Of a DNA stretch of 64,000 bases, positions 8,495 through 16,730 are shown in pieces (position 1 is the first letter of the stretch; each line of letters begins with the position of its first letter). This stretch comes from Acidobacteriota bacterium (GTDB taxonomy: Bacteria; Acidobacteriota; Terriglobia; Terriglobales; Acidobacteriaceae). The notes under the pieces are model-generated. The model ran no database searches, was not told where the DNA came from, and was given only the letters and a program-made list of their open reading frames with translations. The stretch spans positions 143,028-207,027 of the forward strand of contig JAJXYY010000018.1 in NCBI GenBank assembly GCA_021780315.1, written 5' to 3'. The position numbers were made by a program, and so were the translations under genes.

Positions 8495-9772
8495 ATGACT
8501 AAACACGCCAACCAGAGAACCAGCGTCGCCGCCCTCATGGGCACCCCCATCGTCGATGCCCAGGGCAGCCCCATCGGCCACGTCAAGGAGTTCGCCGTCA
8601 CACCGCTTGTCGACGCCTTCCACGTCCACGGCATCGTCTTCAAGCGCGTCGCCGCCCCTCGCCACGCCCCCCGCGCCCTCGTCCCTATCGCCGATCTCCA
8701 ACTCACCGACACCGGCGCCATGCAACTCCGCGAGACCGCCCGCCCCACCGACCTGCCCGACGATGAGACCTTTCTCCTTCTCGAGCGCGATCTCCTCGAT
8801 CAGCAGATCATCGACGTCAACGGCCACAAAGTCGTCCGCGTCAACGACGTCGATCTCGTCTGGGAGCCCATCTCCGACTCTAGCCCCGACCTCCTCCTCC
8901 GCATCGCAGAGGTTGAGGTAGGCCTGCGCGGTGCTGCCCGCCGCCTCCTCAAGGGCCTCCCCGAAAACACCGTCCACGCCATCGCCGAGCGCTTCAGCGC
9001 CAGTGTCATCCCCTGGAACTTCGTCGACCTCATCGATCGCGATCCCGCCCGCCGCGTCCGCCTCAAAATCGAGCAGGAGGGCCTCGCCAACATGCACCCC
9101 TCCGATCTCGCCGACATCCTAGAAGAACTCGCCCCCGCCGAGCGTCACGCCCTCTTCATCAGTCTCGACGAAGAGGTCGCAGCCGAGGCCCTCGAAGAAG
9201 TCACCCCCAAAATGCAGCAGACCCTCATCGAGTCCCTGGATTCCGAGCAGATCGCAGGCATCGTCGAGGAGATGGACCCCGGTGCCGCCGCAGACCTCCT
9301 CTCCGAGATGTCCGATGAGCGCTCTGAAGCCATCCTCGATGAGATGGACCCCGAAGAGCGTCAGGAAGTCGAGGAACTCCTCGAATTCGAGGGCGACTCT
9401 GCCGCCGGACGCATGACCACCGAGTACCTCGCACTCCCCCACGACGCCACCGTCGCCCACGCCATCGCCGCACTCCACGACTACGAGGGCGATATCGACA
9501 CCCTCACCGAGATCTATCTCCTCGACCCCGAAGAGCGCATCACCGCCCTCATCCCCATCGTCCAACTCCTGCTCGCCACCCCCGAAGCAGCCCTCGACGC
9601 CCTCCCCCACGGACACCTCGTCACCTGCAACGGCGACGCCAACGGACGTAAAGTCGCCGAACTCTTCGACAAATACAATCTCCGTGCCCTCCCCGTCCTC
9701 GACAACGACAAAAAACTCATCGGCGTCGTCCATGCCGAGCAGGTCATCGCGCTTCTCCGCGCCAAAAAATAA
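8495..9772 (+). CDS. PRC-barrel / MgtE N-terminal / CBS domain protein without a transport domain
   Basis: This 425-residue soluble protein has a PRC-barrel-like start (residues 10-125, with GTPIVDAQGSPIGHVKEF and DQQIIDVNGHKVVRVNDVDLVW), an MgtE_N superhelix (about 195-290, with HPSDLADILEELAP and MDPGAAADLLSEM) and a CBS pair (about 300-425). In MgtE these last two domains sense Mg2+ and gate the channel, but the membrane domain is missing here. Related free-standing proteins occur beside NRAMP-type transporters, and one lies two genes downstream. It may be a cytosolic metal-sensing partner; that is an inference. The start 24 bases after the M13 stop has no strong ribosome site. Confidence 0.85.
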   Translation: MTKHANQRTSVAALMGTPIVDAQGSPIGHVKEFAVTPLVDAFHVHGIVFKRVAAPRHAPRALVPIADLQLTDTGAMQLRETARPTDLPDDETFLLLERDLLDQQIIDVNGHKVVRVNDVDLVWEPISDSSPDLLLRIAEVEVGLRGAARRLLKGLPENTVHAIAERFSASVIPWNFVDLIDRDPARRVRLKIEQEGLANMHPSDLADILEELAPAERHALFISLDEEVAAEALEEVTPKMQQTLIESLDSEQIAGIVEEMDPGAAADLLSEMSDERSEAILDEMDPEERQEVEELLEFEGDSAAGRMTTEYLALPHDATVAHAIAALHDYEGDIDTLTEIYLLDPEERITALIPIVQLLLATPEAALDALPHGHLVTCNGDANGRKVAELFDKYNLRALPVLDNDKKLIGVVHAEQVIALLRAKK

Positions 9773-9780
9773 CCACCCCC

Positions 9781-10818
9781 ATGAAGATCCTCTACGCCTC
9801 CCAACTCTCGCCCAACGACTCCTCGCTCTACCGCCTCTGGGCCCTCGAACGACTCGGCCACACCGTCATCCCCCTCAACTTCTACGACTACCAATCGTCC
9901 AACCAGCTCCTCCGCAAAATCGTCTACCGGCTCAGCGCTGGCCCTGGCGTAGACCGCCTCAACCGCGACCTCCTCCACCTCGCCCAATCCGAAAAGCCCG
10001 ACCTCCTCTGGGCCGACAAGCTCCTCTGGATGAAGCCGAAGACCCTCGACCGCCTCCGCGACCTCGGCATCCCCACCATCAGCTACATGATCGACAACCC
10101 CTTCGGCCCCCGTCAGGACCCCGGCTGGCGCCTCTACATGAAGTCCATCCCCCACTACGACCTCCACGTCGTCCAGCGCGATAAAAACATCCTCGACTAC
10201 CGCCAGCGAGCAGCCCGCGACGTCATCAAAATCCAGACCGCCTACGAGCCCACCATCCACTTTCCCCCACCCCCCACCTGGTCCGACGCCGACCGCAACC
10301 GCGACGTCTCCTTCGTCGGCACCCCCTACGACGACCGCGCCACCACCCTCACCCGCCTCTCCGAACTCAACCAGTTCGGTGTCACTATCTCCGGCAACCA
10401 GCGCGCCTGGCAACGCGCCCTCACCCCCCAGGCCTTCACCAACCTCTACCGCGAGGGCGAACTCTTCCTCGACCAGTACCGCGAAGCCATCTGGCGCTCC
10501 AAAATCAATCTCAGCTTCCTCACCCACTCCAACCAGGACGAGTTCGTCCACAAAAGCTTCGAGATCGCCGCCTGCGGTGGCTTCCTCCTCGCCGAACGCT
10601 CTCAGGGCCACCTCGACCGCTTCCGCGAAGACGAAGAGGCCGTCTTCTTCTCCTCCTTTGACGAGTGCGTCCAGAAGATCCGCCGCTACCTCCCCGACCC
10701 CGCCGCCCGTGCCCGCATCGCCGCCGCCGGACAGGCCCGCGCCCTCCGCGACGGCTACCACAACGACCACCAGGTAGCCCTCATCCTCAACAGAATCCAG
10801 CCAAAAATCCACGCATAA
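9781..10818 (+). CDS. CgeB-like glycosyltransferase
   Basis: This 345-residue protein has a GT-B layout. The N-terminal half has MKILYASQL at the start and a SYMIDNPF motif typical of CgeB/DUF3880 proteins. The C-terminal half resembles the glyco_trans_1_2 domain, with VSFVGTPYDDR, SKINLSFLTHSNQDEFVHKSFEIAACGGFLL and an EAVFFSSFDE run. The donor and acceptor are unknown; a cell-surface glycan is a reasonable guess. It begins only 8 bases after the MgtE-like gene, so the two are likely co-transcribed, though no functional link is apparent. The short IRPQPKIHA-like tail is followed by the first of two repeat copies. Confidence 0.85.
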   Translation: MKILYASQLSPNDSSLYRLWALERLGHTVIPLNFYDYQSSNQLLRKIVYRLSAGPGVDRLNRDLLHLAQSEKPDLLWADKLLWMKPKTLDRLRDLGIPTISYMIDNPFGPRQDPGWRLYMKSIPHYDLHVVQRDKNILDYRQRAARDVIKIQTAYEPTIHFPPPPTWSDADRNRDVSFVGTPYDDRATTLTRLSELNQFGVTISGNQRAWQRALTPQAFTNLYREGELFLDQYREAIWRSKINLSFLTHSNQDEFVHKSFEIAACGGFLLAERSQGHLDRFREDEEAVFFSSFDECVQKIRRYLPDPAARARIAAAGQARALRDGYHNDHQVALILNRIQPKIHA

Positions 10819-10861
10819 ATCCGCCCTGCCCCCCTCGCTACCCACTCCGCCCGCAATTCAC

Positions 10862-11001
10862 AGCCCGGGTGCCCCATACATACCGCAGCCTCATCGCGGG
10901 ATGTGTGGGAAGGTAAACCGTCAATCTAGCCGCTGTTGTCGTTGTCTGTTTTTATTAGTTGTCATCCTTCGCGCAGTGGAGGACCTGCTGTTGTCTTTGC
11001 C
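10862..11001. repeat. Intergenic GGGTGCCCCA hairpin repeat, copy 1 (about 140 bp)
   Basis: This lies in the 365-base gene-free stretch between the glycosyltransferase and the transporter. It opens with GGGTGCCCCA, forms a 14-bp stem (10873-10886 with 10896-10909; one wobble and one mismatch) around AGCCTCATC, and ends TGGGAAGGTAAA. The similarity with the copy at 12461 runs on for some 80 bases past the hairpin, through GTTGTCATCCTTCGCG. The rest of the gap (11002-11183) holds C-rich sequence and the transporter leader, with no gene seen. Confidence 0.85.
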
Positions 11002-11183
11002 CTTACTCTTTCCCCGCCCCCCCACCCCACCTGTTCACCCTCTCGCTACTCCCCCCATATCCTTCCCCAATTCACAGGCCGCTGCCCCCATCTGCGCTAA
11101 CCTGATACAGGTACAGATAAGCTAAAGGCTTGGCACTCGCAGGGAACTCCCTCGTCGGCCGACACCCAGCGGAGGAGCAGGCA

Positions 11184-12434
11184 ATGACGTCGTGGCGCAA
11201 CTGGAGAACTCGGCTGATGATCTTCTTCGCCGTCTTCGGTCCCGGATTCATCACCGCCAACGTCGACAACGACTCCGGAGGCATCCTCACCTACTCCCAG
11301 GCCGGAGCCCAGTACGGATACACCCTGCTCTGGACCATGATCCCCATCACCCTCGCCCTCATCGTCGTTCAGGAGATGTGCGCGCGCATGGGTGCCGTCA
11401 CCGGAAAAGGTCTCAGCGACCTCATCCGCGAAGAGTTCGGCCTGCGCATCACCTTTGTCGTCATGATCCTGCTCGTCATCGTCAACTTCGGCAACGTCGT
11501 CGCCGAGTTCTCAGGCATCGCCGGCAGCATGCAGCTCTTCCACATCAGTAAATATCTCAGCGTCCCCGTCTGCGCCTTCCTCGTCTGGTTCCTCGTCGTC
11601 AAAGGCGACTACAAAAGCGTCGAAAAGATCTTCCTCATCGCCAGCGTCTTCTACATCGCTTACATCGTCGCTGGCGTCCTCAGCGGTCCCGACTGGCACC
11701 TCGCCATCCTCCAGACCGTCAAGCTCCCCGCCCGCAGCGTCTGGAGCAACAAAACCTACATCTACATGACCATCGGGGTCATCGGAACCACCATCGCCCC
11801 GTGGATGCAGTTCTACCTCCAGTCCTCCATCGTCGAGAAGGGAATTGGCGTCCGCCAGTACAAAGCCTCCCGCCTCGACGTCATCGTCGGCTCCATCTTC
11901 ACCGACGTCGTCGCCTGGTTCATCATCGTCGCCTGCGCCGCCACCCTCTACGTCCACGGCATCCGCAACATCGCCGACCCCTCCGACGCCGCCGAAGCCA
12001 TGAAGCCCCTCGCCGGCCAGTACGCCTTCATCCTCTTCGCCGCCGGCCTCTTCAACGCCTCCCTCTTCGCCGCCTCCATCCTCCCCCTCACCACCGCCTA
12101 CACCGTCTGCGAGGGCCTCGGCTTCGAGAGCGGCGTCGACAAGCACTTCAACGAAGCCCCTTTCTTCTACTGGCTATACACCCTGCTCATCGCCCTCGGA
12201 GCCGGTGTCGTCCTCACCCCCAACTTCCCCCTCGTCAAAGTCATCATCCTCTCCCAGGTCCTCAACGGTGTCCTCCTCCCCATCATCCTCATCTTCATGC
12301 TCAAGCTCATCAACAAGCACGAGCTCATGGGCAAGTACACCAACACCCTCTGGTTCAACATCGTCTCCTGGATCACCGCCATCATCGTCATCGCACTCTC
12401 CCTCATGCTCGTCTGGAACACCCTCCACACCTAG
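11184..12434 (+). CDS. NRAMP-superfamily divalent metal transporter, variant signature
   Basis: This 416-residue protein has about eleven membrane segments. The N-terminal FGPGFITANVDNDSGG region aligns with TM1 of NRAMP proteins, but the usual DPGN metal-binding sequence reads DNDSGG. The TM6 region reads GTTIAPWMQF where classical members have a MPH motif. It therefore belongs to the wider NRAMP superfamily but probably differs in metal choice from MntH. The first ATG after GGAGGAG (11171-11177) is at 11184; an upstream TTG at 11130 lacks such a site. It stands alone between two copies of an intergenic repeat. The soluble MgtE_N/CBS protein upstream could be a functional partner. Confidence 0.85.
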   Translation: MTSWRNWRTRLMIFFAVFGPGFITANVDNDSGGILTYSQAGAQYGYTLLWTMIPITLALIVVQEMCARMGAVTGKGLSDLIREEFGLRITFVVMILLVIVNFGNVVAEFSGIAGSMQLFHISKYLSVPVCAFLVWFLVVKGDYKSVEKIFLIASVFYIAYIVAGVLSGPDWHLAILQTVKLPARSVWSNKTYIYMTIGVIGTTIAPWMQFYLQSSIVEKGIGVRQYKASRLDVIVGSIFTDVVAWFIIVACAATLYVHGIRNIADPSDAAEAMKPLAGQYAFILFAAGLFNASLFAASILPLTTAYTVCEGLGFESGVDKHFNEAPFFYWLYTLLIALGAGVVLTPNFPLVKVIILSQVLNGVLLPIILIFMLKLINKHELMGKYTNTLWFNIVSWITAIIVIALSLMLVWNTLHT

Positions 12435-12460
12435 CCCCAACCCCAAATCCACCACTCAAA

Positions 12461-12592
12461 GCCCGGGTGCCCCATACATACCGCAGCCTCATCGCGGGAT
12501 GTGTGGGAATGTAAACCGCCAACCTAGCCGCCGCTGCCTGTTTTTTAGTTGTCATCCTTCGCGAAGCGGAGGATCTGATTTTGTCCTTGCCG
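12461..12592. repeat. Intergenic GGGTGCCCCA hairpin repeat, copy 2 (about 130 bp)
   Basis: This is nearly identical to copy 1: the same hairpin, TGGGAATGTAAACCG in place of TGGGAAGGTAAACCG, and a shared tail through AGTTGTCATCCTTCGCG. It starts 27 bases after the transporter stop, so the two copies bracket that gene as direct repeats. The remainder of the gap to 12763 contains TTGCCGTTGCC-like short repeats and another hairpin, with no gene. Confidence 0.85.
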
Positions 12593-12631
12593 TTGCCTGC
12601 CCTTGCCGTTGCCCTTACCTTCTTAAGGTAG

Positions 12632-12651
12632 GCGAGGGCTTCAGCCCTCGC
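12632..12651. repeat. Intergenic hairpin with perfect 8-bp stem
   Basis: GCGAGGGC and GCCCTCGC flank a TTCA loop. It lies in repeat-rich non-coding DNA between the transporter and the Nudix gene. No T run follows, so a terminator role is not supported. It looks like part of the same decayed repeat cluster. Confidence 0.6.
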
Positions 12652-12763
12652 ATCCAACACCCCACCACGCCTCTTCCACTCTGCCGAAGGCATTCGTGCA
12701 GGCGAAGCCGAAACGAAAATATATCGCCTTTGCCGTTGCCTGTTTTTACCCCACCCCAAACCC

Positions 12764-13228
12764 CTAAAGCAACTTGCCTTCCGACAAATCCCGAATCAGC
12801 CCCAGATCCGCCGCCAGAAAGTCATACTCCGGCAATGTCCCCAACGGAGCCCATCGCATCTCGTTGAAGATCCGGTTCTCCAGCTCCCCATCAAATCGGT
12901 CCACCACAAAAAACTGTAGGTCGATCGTCCCGCCATTCCGGTACTTGTGCCGAATATGCGCGATCCGCCGCCCAATCACCGCCGATATCCCCAGCTCTTC
13001 GTTCAGTTCGCGTGCCAGCGCATCTTCCGAAGTCTCCCCCAGCTCAATCTTTCCCCCGGGAAACTCCCACTTCAAGCTCATCGGCTGGTCCGGACGCCGC
13101 TGACAGATCAGCACCTCCGTCACTCCCTCTGCGCCCACGCGCAGAATCAGAGCCGCCACCACCAACCGCACCGGCTTGGCTTCGAGCGTCTCTGTATATC
13201 CATCCAGCTTGCGTATAGGCTCTTTCAC
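12764..13228 (-). CDS. Nudix hydrolase, MutT-like
   Basis: This is a Nudix domain protein of about 154 residues. The Nudix box reads GGKIELGE...RELNEELGI, matching the GX5EX7REUXEEXGU pattern that binds the metal. The preceding WEFPGGK is typical of MutT-type (deoxy)nucleoside triphosphate pyrophosphohydrolases, which cleanse oxidised nucleotides. The start is uncertain: the frame stays open to a TTG at 13330 inside the next gene, but no ATG exists. GTG 13228 gives a normal length and avoids overlap. It follows the HAD gene on the same strand, 47 bases downstream of its stop, and may be co-transcribed with it. Confidence 0.82.
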   Translation of the reverse strand: MKEPIRKLDGYTETLEAKPVRLVVAALILRVGAEGVTEVLICQRRPDQPMSLKWEFPGGKIELGETSEDALARELNEELGISAVIGRRIAHIRHKYRNGGTIDLQFFVVDRFDGELENRIFNEMRWAPLGTLPEYDFLAADLGLIRDLSEGKLL

Positions 13229-13275
13229 CGTCTCTAGTTTAGACGGTAAACGCCGTGCAAAAGCTTCACCATTCG

Positions 13276-14013
13276 TTACTTGGAAGAAATACCCCGAGGC
13301 GCAACCGACGCTGGCCAATACACCGGCCAACCCTCCGCCGCACTCCGCGCTATCAGCTCCGCCGAAGGGTTCACCGGAAACGCCCGCCGCGCTATCCCCA
13401 GCATCGCCGCATCATGCACCGAATTCCCAAACACCGCGTCCGGAGCTACAATCCCCACCCGTGCCAGCGAAGCCACTTTGCCCTCATCCGTCGGCACATC
13501 CAGCAGCTTCTCCGTCACCACCCCGTCCACCACCTGCACCCGCGCCGCCAGCACCCGCTCCGCCGCAATCCCAAACCGCGTCACACCCTCTTCAATCACC
13601 CAGTCGTTGGTCGAGCTCACCGCCCAAATCTCTACGCCCTTGGCCTTCAACTCCCCCACCAGTTCCAGCATCTCCGGAAAGATATTCTTCTCAATCTGGC
13701 TCGCAAAAAACTCCCGCGCCGCCCTCCGCATCTCCTCCTCGCGCAGCCCGTGGTACATCTGCACCATCTCCCCGCAGATCGTCAGCTCCGAAACCTCACC
13801 CCGCCTATACCCGCGATACCGCGCATCGATCCAGTCCGTTGTCTCCCGCGACACCAGCCCCGTATCGATCGACCACTTCATAAACGTCGATCCCGCATCC
13901 CCCGACCACAACGTCCCATCGCAATCGAACACCGCCACCACCGGCTCCAACCCACGCACCGCCCCATGAAACTCCGCCGTACTCAAGCTCTCAGCCAAAA
14001 CCTTCTCCACCAT
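13276..14013 (-). CDS. HAD-family phosphatase (phosphoserine phosphatase-like)
   Basis: This HAD hydrolase is about 245 residues long. Motif I is DCDGT (nucleophile Asp30, acid Asp32 from this start), motif II is the SST in WAVSSTND, the motif III Lys is in DEGK, and motif IV is FGNSVHDAAML. A helical cap lies between motifs I and II (YRRGEVSELTICGEMVQMY), as in HAD-IB enzymes such as SerB. The physiological substrate is not clear from sequence. ATG 14013 follows a GGAAGAG element; the frame is open to a TTG at 14085, 24 codons earlier. The last residues include an odd WPVYWPASVAPRG tail. Confidence 0.8.
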   Translation of the reverse strand: MVEKVLAESLSTAEFHGAVRGLEPVVAVFDCDGTLWSGDAGSTFMKWSIDTGLVSRETTDWIDARYRGYRRGEVSELTICGEMVQMYHGLREEEMRRAAREFFASQIEKNIFPEMLELVGELKAKGVEIWAVSSTNDWVIEEGVTRFGIAAERVLAARVQVVDGVVTEKLLDVPTDEGKVASLARVGIVAPDAVFGNSVHDAAMLGIARRAFPVNPSAELIARSAAEGWPVYWPASVAPRGISSK

Positions 14014-14117
14014 CACTCTCAACTCTTCCGCGCGGCCTTCCCGCACTCCGAAATATCGCAATCCTAATCTCTCTATCTTACCCAACCAACATTACAAATC
14101 AGTTGATTTTCCCCACC

Positions 14118-14753
14118 CTAAATCGGCTTGATCCCCTCCACCACACTCACCCCACTCGGCACCACAAACACAAAGTCCCCATCCTTCACCGGCACATTCT
14201 CCTTCATCTCCGAGAACGTAAACTCCGTCACCGCCCCATCCACCTCTTCCAGCTTCATCCGCTCAATCGCCCCCGCCGCCGACACTCCCAGCGTCAACAG
14301 CTTCACCCGCTCCCCCATCCCCTTCGGCACACCGCTAATCCGGAACCCGCCGCCCTCAGGCGCCACCGCAATCCCGTCCAGCTCTTTCTTCAACTGCGTA
14401 TGCCCCAGCAGAAACCGCAGTGGCGACCGCAGATCATCCAGTTCCTTCGCCGGAACCCGCTGCACCTGCGCATCCCCCGGCGTATAGAACCACGCATACT
14501 TCCCATCCAGCACAAACACCTTACCCACCGGCTCCGCGTAGCTCCACCGCATCCGCCCCGGCTTCTTCAGCAGCAGCGTGCCTTCTTCCGAGCGGTCCAT
14601 CCCCATCCCGCTGTAGCGCTCCACATAGTGCGTCCGCAGCGAGTTCAGATGGTTGTAGTGGTCATCCACCTTGCGGATGATCGCCGCATCATCCTGCGCC
14701 AGCAACGTCGCAGCCCAACCCAGCACCGCAAGCAGAACAAGCCGCTTGATCAT
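14118..14753 (-). CDS. LolA-like outer membrane lipoprotein carrier
   Basis: This 211-residue protein has a signal peptide (LLAVLGWAATLLAQ) and then the LolA fold: paired patterns such as GTLLLKKPGRMRWSY and KVFVLDGKYAWFYTPGDAQVQR, and an RSPLRFLLG segment. LolA carries lipoproteins across the periplasm from LolCDE to the outer membrane, so the host is diderm. The ATG overlaps the TAA of the upstream prepilin gene by one base, which suggests coupled translation although the two products have no known functional link. It is on the short side but otherwise typical. The assignment is to the LolA superfamily rather than proven LolA. Confidence 0.8.
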   Translation of the reverse strand: MIKRLVLLAVLGWAATLLAQDDAAIIRKVDDHYNHLNSLRTHYVERYSGMGMDRSEEGTLLLKKPGRMRWSYAEPVGKVFVLDGKYAWFYTPGDAQVQRVPAKELDDLRSPLRFLLGHTQLKKELDGIAVAPEGGGFRISGVPKGMGERVKLLTLGVSAAGAIERMKLEEVDGAVTEFTFSEMKENVPVKDGDFVFVVPSGVSVVEGIKPI

Positions 14754-15280
14754 TACTGCATCGCTACCGTGCAGTTCGTACCGCCGGTCGGGTCTTTGCG
14801 GATGATGTTATTCTCATCCGAGCAGTAGCCGTTATCTCCAGTTTTACCAATCGCCTGTGGTACTGCGGTCACTTGAAATGTGGTGTACATATCCTGATTG
14901 TTCACCGTGACTTTGTTGCAGTTCGTAATCGCGAACGTGTAGCCAGCCTTCTGCCCCGCCGCCAGACCCGGGTCGATTAGTTGTGCTGCCTGCGCAGATG
15001 GGGGACCTGATTTCGGGTCTCCGCCTAGCTGGGCGATATTGCAGGCAAATCCATTTGCCGGATAGGCCGCGTTGAAAGAAAGTTCCGCTGCTGCAATCGT
15101 GCGGACAGACTGCACTGCTGACGTTTCGTTCGTTGTCTTGCGTAACTTCAGCAACTGTGGAACCGCAAGAGTCATCAGAATAAGCATCACGGACATTACG
15201 ATCAGCAGTTCGATCAGCGTGAATCCTGCTTCGCGCTCCTGCTCAATCAGATCCAGTTCAAGGTTACGTATTGTCGTCAT
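14753..15280 (-). CDS. Type IV pilin-like prepilin (N-methylation motif)
   Basis: This 175-residue protein has the class III signal G-FTLIELLIVM, with Glu at +5 of the mature form followed by a hydrophobic helix. A 20-residue charged leader precedes it. Prepilin peptidase would cut after Gly and methylate the Phe. The C-terminal part contains four cysteines and a GTNC ending, consistent with disulfide loops in a major or minor pilin or a pseudopilin. Two adjacent ATGs (15283, 15280) follow GAGGA; the second has the better spacing. A further open extension to 15397 overlaps the M16 gene and is unlikely. The rest of a pilus machine is not adjacent. Confidence 0.85.
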   Translation of the reverse strand: MTTIRNLELDLIEQEREAGFTLIELLIVMSVMLILMTLAVPQLLKLRKTTNETSAVQSVRTIAAAELSFNAAYPANGFACNIAQLGGDPKSGPPSAQAAQLIDPGLAAGQKAGYTFAITNCNKVTVNNQDMYTTFQVTAVPQAIGKTGDNGYCSDENNIIRKDPTGGTNCTVAMQ

Positions 15281-15371
15281 CATTCCTCGGTTGTCCGGTC
15301 TCTGCGACCCTCTAAAATATAGTTGTAACTCTCGACCAAACTCTATCAGCACACCCACCCACTCAGCCACT

Positions 15372-16688
15372 TCAGCAAGCCAGATGCTCCTGCTCAATCT
15401 TCATCGTCCCCAGGTTACCCAGCAGCGTCAGCGCCATCACCTCAGGCCGAAACAGCTCCTGCGCCAGCCTCTGAATGTCCGCCGGCGTTACGGCCTCAAT
15501 CTCCTGCGTAATCTCTTCCACCCCAAAGAACCGCCCAAAATACATCTGCTGCCGCGCCAGATTCGCCATCCGGCTGCCCGAGCTCTCCAGCCCAATCACA
15601 ATATTGCTCTTCAACTGGTCCTTGGCGCGCTTCAGCTCCCCTTCGCTGACCGCCTCTTCTTTCAGACGCCGAAACTCCTGCATCGTAAGCTCCAGCACCT
15701 TCTCCGTCTTGTCCACCGCCGTCCCCGCATACACGCACAGCGACCCGGTATCCCGGAACGGGCTCATCTCCGAGTAGATCGAATACGCCAGCCCCCGGTC
15801 TTCCCGGATCGACTGGAACAGCCGCGAACTCATCCCCCCGCCCAGCATCGAGTTCAGCAGATACACCCCATACCGGCTTGCATCCGCCACCGCCGGAGCC
15901 GGAACCCCCAGGCACAACTGCACCTGCTCCAGGCTCTTCTTCCGCTTCAGCGTTATGTGCGGCGAAGCCACCGGTGCCGCCACCTTCCCCACCACCCCAT
16001 CCCCACTCCCCATCAGCGACTCAAAGTGCCGCTCCACCTGCCCCACAAACTCGTCATGCTCCAGGTTCCCCGCCGCGGAAAACACCATGTTCTGCGGCGT
16101 AAACCGGCTCGTATAAAAATCAAACACCGTCCGCTGGTCAAAACTCCCCACCGTCTTCGCCGTCCCCAGAATCGGCCGCCCCAGCGCATCGTCCTTCCAG
16201 AAGTTCTGCGTAAACAGCTCATGCACCAGGTAATCCGGGTTGTCCTCGTCCATCTTGATCTCTTCCAAGATCACGCCCTGCTCTCGCGCAATATCCTCCG
16301 GCGTAAACGTAGGCCGCAACACCAGGTCCGCCAGCAGATCCAGCCCTGTGGGCACGTTCTCATCCAGCACCTTGATGTTGAAACAAACCATCTCCTTGCC
16401 CGTAAACGCGTCCAGATTCCCACCAATCGTGTCCACCTCCCGCGCAAACTCCTGCGCCGTACGCGAGGTCGTCCCCTTGAACACCATGTGCTCCACAAAG
16501 TGCGAGATCCCGTTCAACTCCGCCGCCTCATCCCGCGACCCCGTCCCCACCCACGCACCCATGGACACGCTCCGCACATGCGGCATCGTCTCGGTCAGCA
16601 CCAGCAAACCATTCGCCAGCGTCGTCTTGCGTATATTCCGCGGCGCACTGCTGGCCGTACGTATCTCTTCAGTCAAAATTGCGGGCAT
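15372..16688 (-). CDS. M16 family zinc peptidase (processing-protease type)
   Basis: This 438-residue protein has the inverted zinc motif HFVEH at residues 63-67, with the third ligand Glu about 75 residues on (VILEE). The C-terminal half contains SRLFQSIREDRGLAYSIYS, the conserved R/Y region of the inactive M16_C domain. The size and single-chain form match the mitochondrial-processing-peptidase-like group (PqqL/YmxG/RPP relatives). No signal peptide is seen, so it is probably cytoplasmic. The physiological substrate is unknown. It lies upstream of the prepilin and LolA genes on the same strand with a gap of about 90 bases. The ATG is clear. Confidence 0.9.
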   Translation of the reverse strand: MPAILTEEIRTASSAPRNIRKTTLANGLLVLTETMPHVRSVSMGAWVGTGSRDEAAELNGISHFVEHMVFKGTTSRTAQEFAREVDTIGGNLDAFTGKEMVCFNIKVLDENVPTGLDLLADLVLRPTFTPEDIAREQGVILEEIKMDEDNPDYLVHELFTQNFWKDDALGRPILGTAKTVGSFDQRTVFDFYTSRFTPQNMVFSAAGNLEHDEFVGQVERHFESLMGSGDGVVGKVAAPVASPHITLKRKKSLEQVQLCLGVPAPAVADASRYGVYLLNSMLGGGMSSRLFQSIREDRGLAYSIYSEMSPFRDTGSLCVYAGTAVDKTEKVLELTMQEFRRLKEEAVSEGELKRAKDQLKSNIVIGLESSGSRMANLARQQMYFGRFFGVEEITQEIEAVTPADIQRLAQELFRPEVMALTLLGNLGTMKIEQEHLAC

Positions 16689-16730
16689 GAATCTCCTGTA
16701 CTACCCATTCTTTCACAGCCCCACCCCCCA

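Noticed and set aside
7196..9097. 633-residue - strand frame across the M13 and MgtE-like genes
   Set aside because: Gly/Val/Asp-rich antisense shadow spanning two well-supported genes and their junction.
11100..11183. Manganese (yybP-ykoY) or other riboswitch ahead of the NRAMP gene
   Set aside because: I could not find the conserved internal loops; only a short GTCGGCCGAC palindrome is present. A covariance search would decide.
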